Shown: positions 42,773 through 51,413 of the stretch, piece after piece
How positions within the stretch are numbered: position 1 is the first letter of the stretch
Layout: each line of letters opens with the position of its first letter
Assembly: GCA_020353535.1 (NCBI GenBank)
Contig: CP070696.1
Coordinates: 1,306,633-1,370,632, forward strand
Reading direction: 5' to 3'
Length of the DNA stretch: 64,000 bases
Source: Spirochaetaceae bacterium
GTDB taxonomy: Bacteria; Spirochaetota; Spirochaetia; SZUA-6; DRHE01
Translations under genes and position numbers: made by a program
The notes under the pieces: model-generated
Seen by the model: only the letters and a program-made list of their open reading frames with translations
Told to the model about the DNA's origin: nothing
The model's database searches: none

Positions 42773-43611
42773 AAGCGTCCAAAACCTCCCATGGCACCAG
42801 ATTCTCCGGAGAGATAGCGCGAGGTAATCAGCAGAATCAATACCGCCGGGGCAAGGAAAACGATGCACAGCGCCGCGGTCACGGCATTGTCGCCGGCGGC
42901 GGCGAAAGCGAACAATAGAACCGGCAGCGTGATCACCCGCCCTCCTCCGATCAGCACGGTGAGGATGTACTGACTCCAGGATATCAAAAACACGAACAGA
43001 GAGCCGGTAACAATTCCGGGCAGGATCGCCGGCAGAGTGACATGAACGAAGGTGCGCGCTCGCCCGGCTCCCAGGGAGAAGGCCTGCTGCTCGAACTCCA
43101 CATTGTAATTGGCGAACACTCCGGACATCACCATGATCATATAGGGAAGGCTGGGAAGCAGGTGTACCAGTACCACCCCCACCAGTGTGTCGACCAGCCC
43201 CAGCTTGATAAACAGCACATGGATGCCCATGATTACCGCCAAACCCGGGACGATGATCGGCGCCAGGATAAGGTACTCTACGGCCTCTTTGCCGGGAAAG
43301 CGCCGCAACCCCAGTGCTCGTCCCGCCGGAATCCCGAGCACAGCCGCTGCGGCGGTAACGAGTACCGCGATGAGCACGCTGTTAGCCAATGCATTCAGAA
43401 CTTTGGACAGAGGCGAGCCGATGTAGAACCAGGCTCGCCCGCTGAGCTCAGACGGTAAAAACTCCGGAAAGAACCAACTGTGGCTGACTGACCAGACCAA
43501 TAGCGGAACAAGCGGCAGCAACACACTCCCCACGATAACGGAGATTACGATCAGGTGAATCATCCTCGCACAGGATGGGCAGCCTTTCAGCTCCCGTCGA
43601 TTACCGATCAT
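42769..43611 (-). CDS. ABC transporter permease (YnjC-like, second subunit)
   Basis: A 280-residue inner-membrane permease of the PotC/ThiP kind. It has about six hydrophobic segments and the coupling loop 'FEQQAFSLGAGRARTFVHVTLP' (EAA motif with L-G-A) at about residues 170-195. It overlaps the partner permease and the ATPase gene by 4 bases each, so translation is coupled. In E. coli YnjC these two permease parts are fused in one chain; here they are separate (from memory of YnjC). Confidence 0.85.
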   Translation of the reverse strand: MIGNRRELKGCPSCARMIHLIVISVIVGSVLLPLVPLLVWSVSHSWFFPEFLPSELSGRAWFYIGSPLSKVLNALANSVLIAVLVTAAAAVLGIPAGRALGLRRFPGKEAVEYLILAPIIVPGLAVIMGIHVLFIKLGLVDTLVGVVLVHLLPSLPYMIMVMSGVFANYNVEFEQQAFSLGAGRARTFVHVTLPAILPGIVTGSLFVFLISWSQYILTVLIGGGRVITLPVLLFAFAAAGDNAVTAALCIVFLAPAVLILLITSRYLSGESGAMGGFGRL

Positions 43612-44471
43612 GCCAACCTCCGTACAAAGCGCTGAGAAAGCCGGCGATATACCAGGACAAGAATCAGTACGAAGAGGGCGATCAGAATGCTCATGGCCAT
43701 GGCCTGGGGCCGAGCATCCAGATCCACGTCGACGTACAGGCGATAGCTGAGCACCGATAGCATGGCGGGATAACTTTTGCCCAGCAGAAAGGGCACTTCG
43801 AAGCTGCTGAAGGTATAGGCAAAGATGATGATCGATCCCGGAACTATTCCGGGCGTCATGAGGGGAAGAAGCACGTGGCGAAAACTCTGCCAGGAGTTGG
43901 CACCCAGGGTTCTGGCCTGCTCTTCGTAATCGCTTCCGATTGTCTGCAGCACCGCCAGGGCGATCAAACCGATGAAGGGGACTTCTTTCCAGATGTATAC
44001 AAGTATGATGCCGATGCCCAGATCATCGAACACCAGAATGGGAAACTGGGAGGAGTCGCCGATCAATCCGATCCGAAATGCAGCCCTGGACAACAGCCCG
44101 CTCTGGGAGATGAGCATCATCATGCCCACAGCCACGACCAGATGGGGTATGGTCAATGGGAATTGGTATAGAAAAGATACGATCTTCTTGCCTACAAAGC
44201 GTTTTCGCAGCGTCAAGGCCGTTGCCACGGCCAAAACCACGGCGAACCCGGTTGCCACAACAGAGACGAATATCGTCAGCAGGAGGGAGGGTACGAAGCC
44301 CGGGCTTCGAAGCAGCTGAAGGTAAGCCTGCAGACTGAATCCAAACGCCCCGATAATGGGCATGTAGCCCAGACTCTGGGACAATCCCAGAGCCAATCCT
44401 CCGGCAAACAGCACCAGGATCACGACCAAAGCGGGGGCAAGGAGAATGATCAGGGACAGCCCGTTTTTCAT
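43608..44471 (-). CDS. ABC transporter permease (YnjC-like, first subunit)
   Basis: A 287-residue inner-membrane permease. It begins with a transmembrane helix 'LSLIILLAPALVVILVLFAGG' and contains the coupling loop 'YEEQARTLGANSWQSFRHVLLP' at about residues 180-202. Its stop overlaps the next permease by 4 bases, and its start overlaps the stop of the binding-protein gene by 1 base. It pairs with the gene at 42769 to form the membrane channel of the YnjB-dependent importer. Confidence 0.85.
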   Translation of the reverse strand: MKNGLSLIILLAPALVVILVLFAGGLALGLSQSLGYMPIIGAFGFSLQAYLQLLRSPGFVPSLLLTIFVSVVATGFAVVLAVATALTLRKRFVGKKIVSFLYQFPLTIPHLVVAVGMMMLISQSGLLSRAAFRIGLIGDSSQFPILVFDDLGIGIILVYIWKEVPFIGLIALAVLQTIGSDYEEQARTLGANSWQSFRHVLLPLMTPGIVPGSIIIFAYTFSSFEVPFLLGKSYPAMLSVLSYRLYVDVDLDARPQAMAMSILIALFVLILVLVYRRLSQRFVRRLA

Positions 44472-45718
44472 TACTTCTGCAACACGTTCTCCGTCCAGCC
44501 CTTCTCTATCGCTTCCAACCAGGTGGCCTGGAGCTCCGGGATCCTATGGCTGGAGAGCATTTCCGCTGGAAGTACCGATGAGGGGCGAGGCAGACTCGCG
44601 AACTTATCCCGCCAATCCTCCGGAAGATCTCCGACGTCAAGTACGGTCAGATCACCCCAAACCTCGGGACGGCTCTTCTCGTACTGCGTGGCCGGATCCA
44701 ACAGCAGGTTCGCCAGGACCATGGCCGCCGCTTTGGAGGAGGAGTTGTACGAAATCGCAACGTAGTGGGTGTTGCCGATCGTGCCTGAGTCGAATACAAA
44801 GGTGCGCACACTATCCGGGTAGCGACCTTGGGAAACCAGGCTGGCTGCCTCGCTCGGATTGTAGCTTATATCGAAGTAGACTTCACCGTTGGCAAACAAG
44901 TCCTGGAGTTTAGTGTGGGTTTCGGGATAAGTGTTGCCCTCGCGCCAGAGATAAGGCTCCAGATCGTTGAGCAACCGCCAAACCTTGGGAGCAATCTGAT
45001 CGAAAAGCTGTTGGTCGAACGGTCCAAGCAGCTGCTCATAGCCCCCGGCTACATGGTAGAAGAGGTGGCGGACAAACACCGAACCTGTGAAATCCGGAAT
45101 CGCAGGATATGTGAACTTCCCCGGATTGGCTCGAATCCATTCCAGGAGATCCCCGATCTGCCGGGGCGGTTGCGGCACTCGGGCCGAATCGTAGGCCATC
45201 ACGACCTGGGCGGATCCATAGGGGGATTCGTAACCCTCCACCGGAAAACCAAAATCGTTGGCGATCGAGGAATCCGTGCCATCGACGTATTGCATGTTGG
45301 GAAGCCTGTCTGAATAGGGTCCGAACAGCAGATCCGCCTCCCGCATGGTACGAAAGTTCTCCCCGTTGATCCACATGACATCCACAGAGCCGCCGCTGTT
45401 TCTCCCGGCCTGCTTTTCGCCAAGAACCTTGTTCACGAAGGTCGTGGCATCGGTCACCGGAACCATTTCCAGGACTATACCATATTCCCGGTTGAGCCTC
45501 TCCGCCACGTATCCATTGACGAATTTGTTTATCAGGTCCGATCCGCCCCACATATACCAGTACAACCTCTGATCCCGGGCTTCCTCGACAATCTGCTCCC
45601 AGCTCATAGATCGGAACCGCTGCTCGAAGGGCAGGGTCTGTTCCGCTTTGCCGCCGGCCCAGAGAGCACCGGAAACGAGCATGACCAGAATGATAGCTAC
45701 AATACCTTTGCGTTTCAT
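44471..45718 (-). CDS. YnjB-like ABC substrate-binding protein
   Basis: A 415-residue periplasmic binding protein. The start at 45718 has GGAG and begins a cleavable signal peptide (MKRKGIVAIILVMLVSGALWAGG), without a lipobox Cys. 'WYMWGGSDLINKFVNGYVAERL' near the N-terminus, 'VDVMWINGENF' and the C-terminal 'ANLLLDPATQYEKSRPEVWGD' are the pattern of the YnjB family, an iron/thiamine-like fold of unknown ligand. It heads an operon: binding protein, two permeases, ATPase, two transferases and TVP38. A GAACTT-6-AAGTTC repeat lies upstream. Confidence 0.85.
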   Translation of the reverse strand: MKRKGIVAIILVMLVSGALWAGGKAEQTLPFEQRFRSMSWEQIVEEARDQRLYWYMWGGSDLINKFVNGYVAERLNREYGIVLEMVPVTDATTFVNKVLGEKQAGRNSGGSVDVMWINGENFRTMREADLLFGPYSDRLPNMQYVDGTDSSIANDFGFPVEGYESPYGSAQVVMAYDSARVPQPPRQIGDLLEWIRANPGKFTYPAIPDFTGSVFVRHLFYHVAGGYEQLLGPFDQQLFDQIAPKVWRLLNDLEPYLWREGNTYPETHTKLQDLFANGEVYFDISYNPSEAASLVSQGRYPDSVRTFVFDSGTIGNTHYVAISYNSSSKAAAMVLANLLLDPATQYEKSRPEVWGDLTVLDVGDLPEDWRDKFASLPRPSSVLPAEMLSSHRIPELQATWLEAIEKGWTENVLQK

Positions 45719-45790
45719 CGCATTACACTCCTGAATCTTCACTAGAGTTTCGTTCAAATATCGCAATCAACGATCACGAAACAATCACAA

Positions 45791-45808
45791 GAACTTCACA
45801 ATAAGTTC
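45791..45808. promoter_or_regulatory. Inverted repeat upstream of the YnjB-like operon
   Basis: GAACTT (45791-45796), 6-base spacer, AAGTTC (45803-45808), between the kinase-fold gene and the binding-protein gene. It has no T-run, so an operator is more likely than a terminator, but the arms are short. Confidence 0.3.
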
Positions 45809-45838
45809 ATTCAAGTGATGCGATGCAGGATTAAAATC

Positions 45839-46795
45839 TTACCAAGCTAATAAGGATTCGATGTCGTTGAGATAATCCCGGATCTTCCCGAAGGTATCCT
45901 CATTGCGCAGCGTGCGCCCCGTTTGGGTGTATTCGTAATAGGCCATGAAGCACCAGCTGAGCGCCCGCAGCAGAATCGTACGTTCCAGAATCTTGGTCTT
46001 TTCGAACAGCTCCTTCACATCCAGATTGAGTCTCAAGCTCTGGGCGTAATATTGGATGAACTCTAGCTTTTCCTCCTCACTATAGACATAGTCGCTCTTC
46101 CATAAGGTCGTGGTCGGCACGAGAAAATGCCCCAAGTCCTGATATCTGTAGGAGACGACCGCTTTTTCCCAGTCCACCAAAAAGGTTCTTTCCGGCTGCA
46201 CGATAAAGTTGCGGGAGTTCACCTCCGTGTTTACGATGCACAGCGCTTCATTGGAGAATAAATCGCAGGTATTCTCGGCAAGAATCCCTATCTTTTCGTG
46301 GTAGCGGAGCAGGTGCACTTTTTCACCGATCAGGGGATGATCGGGAAAACGGTTGATCAATCCGTAGCTCTCCTCGGCAATCGCCTCGATGGGATTGTTC
46401 TGAACGATCAACCCTTCCGCTGCAGGAAGACTATGGACCCTTGCAAAAACCTCGGCGGCCCGTTGAATATCGATCGGGTAATCGAGGGGGCGCCCTTCCA
46501 GATACTCCATCAACAGCACGCCGTTGCCGAGTCCATCGGTGTCGACATCCACAAAAAAAATCCGGGGGGTTACCCCGGAAGGCTCCACGGCCTTGAGGAC
46601 CTCGTATTCGTACTCGATTTGATTATCGAGATCGAGTTGACTGCCGTGGTTGATTCGAAAAACATACCTTCCCGATCGGGTGTAAACCAGATAGTTCTCG
46701 TTGTACTCTCCCGCGGCCAGAAACTCGACACGTTCGACAGCTTCTGTCCTACGTCCGGAGTCCAGGTAGTGGCGGATCCTGTCGAGGGTGTTCAT
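45839..46795 (-). CDS. Kinase-fold (APH/choline-kinase-like) protein with altered active site
   Basis: A 318-residue protein of the aminoglycoside phosphotransferase/choline kinase fold. 'LAAGEYNENYLVYT' is the glycine-rich loop region, 'YVFRINHG' the Lys/Arg strand (Arg in place of the usual Lys), 'LLMEYLEGRPL' the hinge. The catalytic loop that is normally HGDLHPGN reads 'NTEVNSRN' (189-196), so the base Asp is Glu191 and the His is Asn; the metal-binding Asp in 'LVDWEKA' (Asp208) is kept. It may be a kinase with unusual chemistry or substrate, or a non-catalytic member. It stands upstream of the YnjB-like operon on the same strand. Confidence 0.75.
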   Translation of the reverse strand: MNTLDRIRHYLDSGRRTEAVERVEFLAAGEYNENYLVYTRSGRYVFRINHGSQLDLDNQIEYEYEVLKAVEPSGVTPRIFFVDVDTDGLGNGVLLMEYLEGRPLDYPIDIQRAAEVFARVHSLPAAEGLIVQNNPIEAIAEESYGLINRFPDHPLIGEKVHLLRYHEKIGILAENTCDLFSNEALCIVNTEVNSRNFIVQPERTFLVDWEKAVVSYRYQDLGHFLVPTTTLWKSDYVYSEEEKLEFIQYYAQSLRLNLDVKELFEKTKILERTILLRALSWCFMAYYEYTQTGRTLRNEDTFGKIRDYLNDIESLLAW

Positions 46796-46838
46796 GTATC
46801 CATCAATATAACTACATAGGAGAAATAATCAACATTGA

Positions 46839-47288
46839 CTAAGGTAGCGCCCGGTACAAGGCCGAAAACTCCTCCATACGTTTGCGGTTGACCCCGAGAT
46901 CCGAATATCCGATCCGCGAAGCCGACCGAAAATGTACGGATTGTGATTTGTCATCGAGATAAAACTCCACATCGTCCACAAATCCCATCTTGGTCCGGTA
47001 TTCGACGTGCAAATAGCCCTCCCGCTGCGTGATGATCGTGGTGCGCTCCATGCTATTTACCACTCCGAGGATCGCCGTCATGGTTTCCGCCCTGGATCCG
47101 TGATACGGCAGAGCGTGAATCCCGTGCTGACGGTCACTGCTCTGGGTGGAAACGCAGTTGGGCGATTTCGGGCAGGGGGGCAGTTTGCCGTCCTTTACGC
47201 CTAAATTGGAGGGCGGTCCACCGCTGCAGCGGCCGAACAGCATCATCGACAGGGTTGCGATGGCAAACATGGGTATGTTTTTTTTCAC
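46839..47288 (-). CDS. DUF1499-domain lipoprotein
   Basis: A 149-residue predicted secreted protein. The N-terminus (MKKNIPMFAIATLSMMLFG) is a signal peptide, and 'FGRCSGG' is lipobox-like, with Arg at an unusual position before Cys. The rest is a DUF1499 domain: 'LPPCPKSPNCVSTQ' (with two conserved Cys), 'YLHVEYRTKMGFVDDVEFYLD' and the diagnostic end 'VHFRSASRIGYSDLGVNRKRMEEF'. The function of the family is unknown. Divergent from the beta-barrel gene at 47383. Confidence 0.85.
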   Translation of the reverse strand: MKKNIPMFAIATLSMMLFGRCSGGPPSNLGVKDGKLPPCPKSPNCVSTQSSDRQHGIHALPYHGSRAETMTAILGVVNSMERTTIITQREGYLHVEYRTKMGFVDDVEFYLDDKSQSVHFRSASRIGYSDLGVNRKRMEEFSALYRALP

Positions 47289-47382
47289 GCTATTACACCT
47301 CCACTTTTTCTATAATCTTGCAAAGATCCCGGAAAGTCCATATTTTTAACAATCAATGCCGCATCAAAGGGGAATGAAAACC

Positions 47383-48258
47383 ATGCAAAAGGTACGTAAC
47401 TACGTTATCATGATCATCGTTCTTTTCAGCCTCCTGGGAATCACAATCCCGGCGGTGTCCCAGGATTACGGCTTTTTCAACAGCCCGGAGAGCTTCTTCG
47501 GCTTCGAGTCGAGCATTGAGATCGGTTTCTTCGGTTTCTTCTACCACAAGATCCAGTTCAGTAGCTCCGGCACCTACTTCGACTACGTAAAAGACGGCGG
47601 TCAGGACGTCTGGTTTCCCTTCCGCCGCCTGAGCGGTGACGTCCTGCTCGGATCCCGCCATCGCCTGATATTCCTGATCCAGCCGATCGATATCCGAACC
47701 GAGGTGTTGGTGCCGTCGACTGGGCTTTCTGTTGATGGAGCCAATTTCGATGTAGACAAGCCGATCGAGCTGCGCTACGGCTTCGACTTCTATCGCTTGA
47801 GCTACCTCTATGACTTCTTCAAGGATCCAAAGAATGAGCTGGCTGTGGGCGCTTCCCTGCAGATTCGGGACGCGGTGATCACCTTCTCTGGTGAAGAGGG
47901 TGGTATCGATCAGCTCCGTGATGAACGGGATATAGGACCTGTTCCCGCCCTCAAGTTCCGGGTCAAATACTACCTCAACGACTATTTGTGGCTGGGGACC
48001 GAAATCGACGGCATCTATGCGGCTGGCCGGGGAGTCACCGGTTCCACAGAAGTCAGCACGGACTTCGTGGGCGCGATCCTCGACGCCTCCCTTAGGACCG
48101 GCTTCACCCCAAGACCTCCGGTGGATGTGTTTTTGAACCTGCGCTACCTCGGCGGTGGGGCGGAAGGAACCGATACTGATGATCCTGGTCCAGGAGACGG
48201 GTACGTGAAGAACTGGCTCCACGCCTTTTCCGTGTCTCTGGGCGTCACGGTCCGGTAG
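47383..48258 (+). CDS. Hypothetical secreted beta-barrel-type protein
   Basis: A 291-residue protein with a signal peptide (about residues 1-23, ending PAVSQ). The start at 47383 (MQKVRN) is chosen because AGGGG lies 10 bases upstream; the in-frame ATG at 47374 is too close. The mature part alternates short amphipathic strands rich in Phe, Tyr and Gly ('SIEIGFFGFFYHKIQFSSS') and ends with a strand 'WLHAFSVSLGVTVR', as in outer-membrane beta-barrels with a terminal aromatic/hydrophobic residue pattern. I do not recognise a named family. The photolyase gene follows after 38 bases. Confidence 0.6.
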   Translation: MQKVRNYVIMIIVLFSLLGITIPAVSQDYGFFNSPESFFGFESSIEIGFFGFFYHKIQFSSSGTYFDYVKDGGQDVWFPFRRLSGDVLLGSRHRLIFLIQPIDIRTEVLVPSTGLSVDGANFDVDKPIELRYGFDFYRLSYLYDFFKDPKNELAVGASLQIRDAVITFSGEEGGIDQLRDERDIGPVPALKFRVKYYLNDYLWLGTEIDGIYAAGRGVTGSTEVSTDFVGAILDASLRTGFTPRPPVDVFLNLRYLGGGAEGTDTDDPGPGDGYVKNWLHAFSVSLGVTVR

Positions 48259-48296
48259 AGCGGACCGTCCCCGGTATTGCCGCTTGAGGAATCGAG

Positions 48297-49661
48297 ATGA
48301 TTAACCCCTCTCGCATCCGCAAGCTCAACGGCAGGGAAGTACAGGATGGTCGCTATGTCCTGTACTGGATGCAGGCTTCAGCGCGGGTGGTCGACAATCC
48401 GGCGCTTCTGTATGCGGTCCGGCAGGCAGATGAGCTGGGCGTTCCTGTCCTGGTGGTGTTCGGCCTGACAACCCGGTACCCGGAAGCGAATCTCCGCCAC
48501 TTCACCTTCCTGATCGAGGGTTTGCAGGATGTAGAACAGGAGCTGGAGAAGCTGGGCATCCGGCTGGCGGTCCTAACGGCGGAGCCGGATGAAGCAGCCC
48601 TTCGACTGGCGGGTGAGGCTTCCCTGCTTGTTACGGACAGGGGGTACCTGAGTCACCAGCGCCGCTGGCGGGCTGCAGTCGCCGAACAGGTGCGCTGCCC
48701 GGTGTATCAGGTTGAAGGGGATCTGCTCATTCCGATCGAGGAGGTCTCGGGTAAAAGCGAGTGGGCCGCAGCAACAATCCGGCGAAAGATCCACAGACTC
48801 TGGGAGCAGTTTCTCGTGGCTCCGGATTCCGTGGGTGCCCCCCACAAGGACTCCCTGGGCGTACGGTTAGAGGATGCTATCAATCCGGATCCTGCATTCC
48901 CGGCTGGTACGGAGGTCGACCGATCGGTACAGCCAGTGGCCAGTTTCAAAGGAGGGAGCACTCAGGCGTTTCGTCATCTTGAGCTCTTCTGCAGGGATTC
49001 TCTGAGACACTATCACAGCCTGCGCAACGATCCGGGCCAGGAACATCAATCGAACTTGAGCCCGTACCTGCATTTCGGCCAGATAAGCCCGTTGAGCATA
49101 GCCCTCCGGGTGAAAGCTGCCAAAGGCGTGCCGGCGGTAGCCAAGGAGGCTTTTCTCGAAGAGCTCATCGTGCGTCGGGAGCTGGCCTTCAACTTCGTAT
49201 ATTATGAAAAGCAGTACGACCGCTACACCTGCCTGCCTGCCTGGGCAAAAACCACCTTGGATGTCCACAGACGGGACAGGCGTCCGCATCGCTACACTCG
49301 TGATCAGTTGGTCAGCGCCGATACTCATGATCCGTATTGGAATGCTGCCATGGAGGAGATGCGCCTAACCGGGAAGATGCATGGCTACATGCGCATGTAC
49401 TGGGGGAAGAAGATCCTCGAGTGGAGCGAAACTCCGGAGCAGGCCTTTGACACCGCTCTGTATCTGAACAACCGCTACTTTTTAGACGGGCGGGATGCCA
49501 ACTCCTACGCCGGCGTTGCCTGGTGCTTCGGCTTGCACGACCGACCCTGGCCGGAGCGACCCGTCTTCGGGAAGGTTCGCTACATGGCCGACTCAGGTCT
49601 ACGCCGCAAGTTCGACATGGACAGCTATCTGAGGCGCATCAATGCCCTAATGGCGGACTGA
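48297..49661 (+). CDS. phr: Class II CPD photolyase
   Basis: A 454-residue flavoprotein that splits UV-made cyclobutane pyrimidine dimers using light. The opening 'GRYVLYWMQASARVVDNPALLYAV' is diagnostic for class II. Further marks are 'LSPYLHFGQISPLSIALRV', 'LIVRRELAFNFVYYE', 'GKMHGYMRMYWGKKILEW' (FAD pocket), 'YLNNRYFLDGRDANSYAGVAWCFGLHDRPW' region and the end 'GKVRYMADSGLRRKFD'. Length is typical. It is convergent with a B12-binding regulator resembling the CarH light sensor, which suggests light-dependent control (inference). Confidence 0.95.
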   Translation: MINPSRIRKLNGREVQDGRYVLYWMQASARVVDNPALLYAVRQADELGVPVLVVFGLTTRYPEANLRHFTFLIEGLQDVEQELEKLGIRLAVLTAEPDEAALRLAGEASLLVTDRGYLSHQRRWRAAVAEQVRCPVYQVEGDLLIPIEEVSGKSEWAAATIRRKIHRLWEQFLVAPDSVGAPHKDSLGVRLEDAINPDPAFPAGTEVDRSVQPVASFKGGSTQAFRHLELFCRDSLRHYHSLRNDPGQEHQSNLSPYLHFGQISPLSIALRVKAAKGVPAVAKEAFLEELIVRRELAFNFVYYEKQYDRYTCLPAWAKTTLDVHRRDRRPHRYTRDQLVSADTHDPYWNAAMEEMRLTGKMHGYMRMYWGKKILEWSETPEQAFDTALYLNNRYFLDGRDANSYAGVAWCFGLHDRPWPERPVFGKVRYMADSGLRRKFDMDSYLRRINALMAD

Positions 49662-49667
49662 AACGAA

Positions 49668-49881
49668 ATGGACGACCCGTTTTTTCGTATATCCTTTATC
49701 TGTATATTCTCCTGTTTAAGCCTCATGCGGCTGTATTTCAGATTTCGTGCCGGCCTGTTTCGGGAACCCTTGTACAATCCCGAAGAGCCGATCGGATTCA
49801 TCCTCAGAGATCGAAAAGCAGCTGGTTCAGTTGGATGAGGAGAACGATTTTCTCAAGAGGCTGCTGGAAAGAAAACTCTAG
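49668..49881 (+). pseudogene. Possible frameshifted small membrane-protein gene
   Basis: An ATG at 49668, directly after the photolyase stop, gives 'MDDPFFRISFICIFSC' with a hydrophobic segment and 'LMRLYFRFRAGLF', then ends at about 49838. In a second frame the same stretch continues as 'SSEIEKQLVQLDEENDFLK' to a stop at 49881, which looks like a short coiled-coil tail. The two parts may have been one ~70-residue protein. Evidence is weak; there is no clear ribosome-binding site. The rest of 49662-49917 holds nothing else I can support. Confidence 0.3.
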
Positions 49882-49917
49882 GATCCCAAGTGGCGGTAGC
49901 CTTGAAAGAACTCGGGT

Positions 49918-50880
49918 TTATAGAGCTTCTTGGCCAGATAAAACATGGTCGGAACTTGCCAACTTGTTGACCAGACGATTGGCGAGCTTCACCGCCTCCT
50001 CGGCGCTGCGGGCAAATCCGTCCGCTTGCACCTTTTTCCAGAGTTCGGCATCCTGATTGAAGGGCCGACCTCCGACCAGGATGACCAGATCCCTCAGAGC
50101 CTCAATAGCCCGGATGGCGCGAATGGCCCGAGCAATCGATTCCACATTGAAGAACATAGTGGCCGAAAGGACGAGCACGTCAGCCCTGTGATCCATTGCG
50201 GCTTTGACGATATCGTCATTGCAAAGGTTGTTTCCCAGAAAAAAGGTCTTCCATCCGTCCATTTCCAAGAAATCTGCGACCATCCTGGCCCCGATATCGT
50301 GGAACTCGCCACAGACCGCGATTGACAGACACACGGAGTCTTTCTTCTCCCGAGAGGCGGCGGTAATTTGAGGATAGAGTTGGGACATGATAATCTGGGT
50401 GGAGGCGGAAAAGTAGTGTTCCATGGCAACATCGACCCGGTTCTGCATCCACATAAGTCCAATTTCTTTGAGGGTGCGCTCAAAGACGGTCAGGTAGATC
50501 TCTTTTACTCCCCGCCCGGCGTTCACCGCATCGTGTACAAGATTGCTCGCTTCCTCCCGCTTGCCGGCCAGCAGAAAGCCCAGATACTCCTTCGCCAGTG
50601 GGCTCATCGGCGCGAGATTTTCCTCCTCCTCTCGATAGAAGCTGTTCGGATATTGGACGTCCTGGGCTACCAGGTTCACATCGGCCCTGCCCATCAAGTA
50701 GTCCAGAGACACGTTGAAGTAGTCCGCTATCTGGCGCAGGACCTTTTCATCCGGGAATCGGGCTCCCTGTTCGTAATTGGCAATCGTGGTTTGCGCCACC
50801 CCCAGGGCATCCGCCAGGTCTTTCTGGCGCAGATTCCCGGAGGTGCGAAGTTCTCTCAATCTGGAGGCAAAATCGCTCAT
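49918..50880 (-). CDS. XRE-family regulator with CarH-like B12 photosensory domain
   Basis: A 320-residue regulator. The start at 50880 (MSDFASRL) gives a standard XRE/Cro helix-turn-helix at residues ~5-62 ('LRQKDLADALGVAQTTIANYEQGARFP'). Residues ~90-175 form a helical bundle with W144-x9-E154-H155, the same spacing as the W-x9-EH motif of the photoreceptor CarH. Residues ~184-310 are a cobalamin-binding domain with E192-x-H194 (GEFHDIG), supplying the lower cobalt ligand. In CarH the residue after the Trp is His132, which forms the light-state bond to cobalt; here it is Met145. CarH relatives normally have a MerR-type DNA-binding domain, so an XRE version is unusual. Next to a photolyase, light or B12 control is likely. 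Confidence 0.85.
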   Translation of the reverse strand: MSDFASRLRELRTSGNLRQKDLADALGVAQTTIANYEQGARFPDEKVLRQIADYFNVSLDYLMGRADVNLVAQDVQYPNSFYREEEENLAPMSPLAKEYLGFLLAGKREEASNLVHDAVNAGRGVKEIYLTVFERTLKEIGLMWMQNRVDVAMEHYFSASTQIIMSQLYPQITAASREKKDSVCLSIAVCGEFHDIGARMVADFLEMDGWKTFFLGNNLCNDDIVKAAMDHRADVLVLSATMFFNVESIARAIRAIRAIEALRDLVILVGGRPFNQDAELWKKVQADGFARSAEEAVKLANRLVNKLASSDHVLSGQEAL

Positions 50881-50957
50881 CCCGAGATAATAACACATTT
50901 TGAGTATTAGATCAAATATTTTTAAAAATTATGATGGATTTATTTCAATATGTGATG

Positions 50958-51413
50958 TCAGCATAGCTCTGGGGTAAGAAACCAGGTCAACTGCCAGGAA
51001 TCGATCTCCCTCTCCAAACAGACCAGACCTGCGGCGGGAAGATCAATGAGGTTCCGTTCCGTTTCGACGAGCAGAACAGAGATCAGCTTGCCAAGCTGAG
51101 GAAGATGCCCCACGATCGCCAGATTCGCCTCTTGGTGCGCTAATTCTTCAACCAGAGGGGGAAGCGGATCATTGGGATTCAAACCGTTTCTAGACTGCAC
51201 CCGTCCCTCGATCCGCAGGCTGGCGGCAAGAATAGCGGCTGTTTGTTCCGCCCGAGTTTTTCCACTGTGCCAGATCGCATCGACCCGAGGAGCGATTTTA
51301 GAAAAAGCCCGGCATACCGCGGTAACCTCCTCCCGGCCACGGGCCGTGAGGCTCCGGTTGGGATCTTCGCTCTCGGATTTGGCCTCCCCATGACGGAGGA
51401 TGTACAGAAACAT
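50958..51413 (-). CDS. sixA: SixA-type phosphohistidine phosphatase
   Basis: A 151-residue member of the histidine-phosphatase superfamily. The catalytic 'LRHGEAK' is at residues 6-12, 'IWHSGKTRAEQTAAIL' follows, and the second His is in 'LAIVGHLPQLGKL'. Length and the RHGEA motif fit SixA, which removes phosphate from His in two-component or PTS proteins. It starts 1 base after the stop of the preceding monooxygenase gene, so it belongs to the add operon. What target it has is unknown. Confidence 0.85.
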   Translation of the reverse strand: MFLYILRHGEAKSESEDPNRSLTARGREEVTAVCRAFSKIAPRVDAIWHSGKTRAEQTAAILAASLRIEGRVQSRNGLNPNDPLPPLVEELAHQEANLAIVGHLPQLGKLISVLLVETERNLIDLPAAGLVCLEREIDSWQLTWFLTPELC

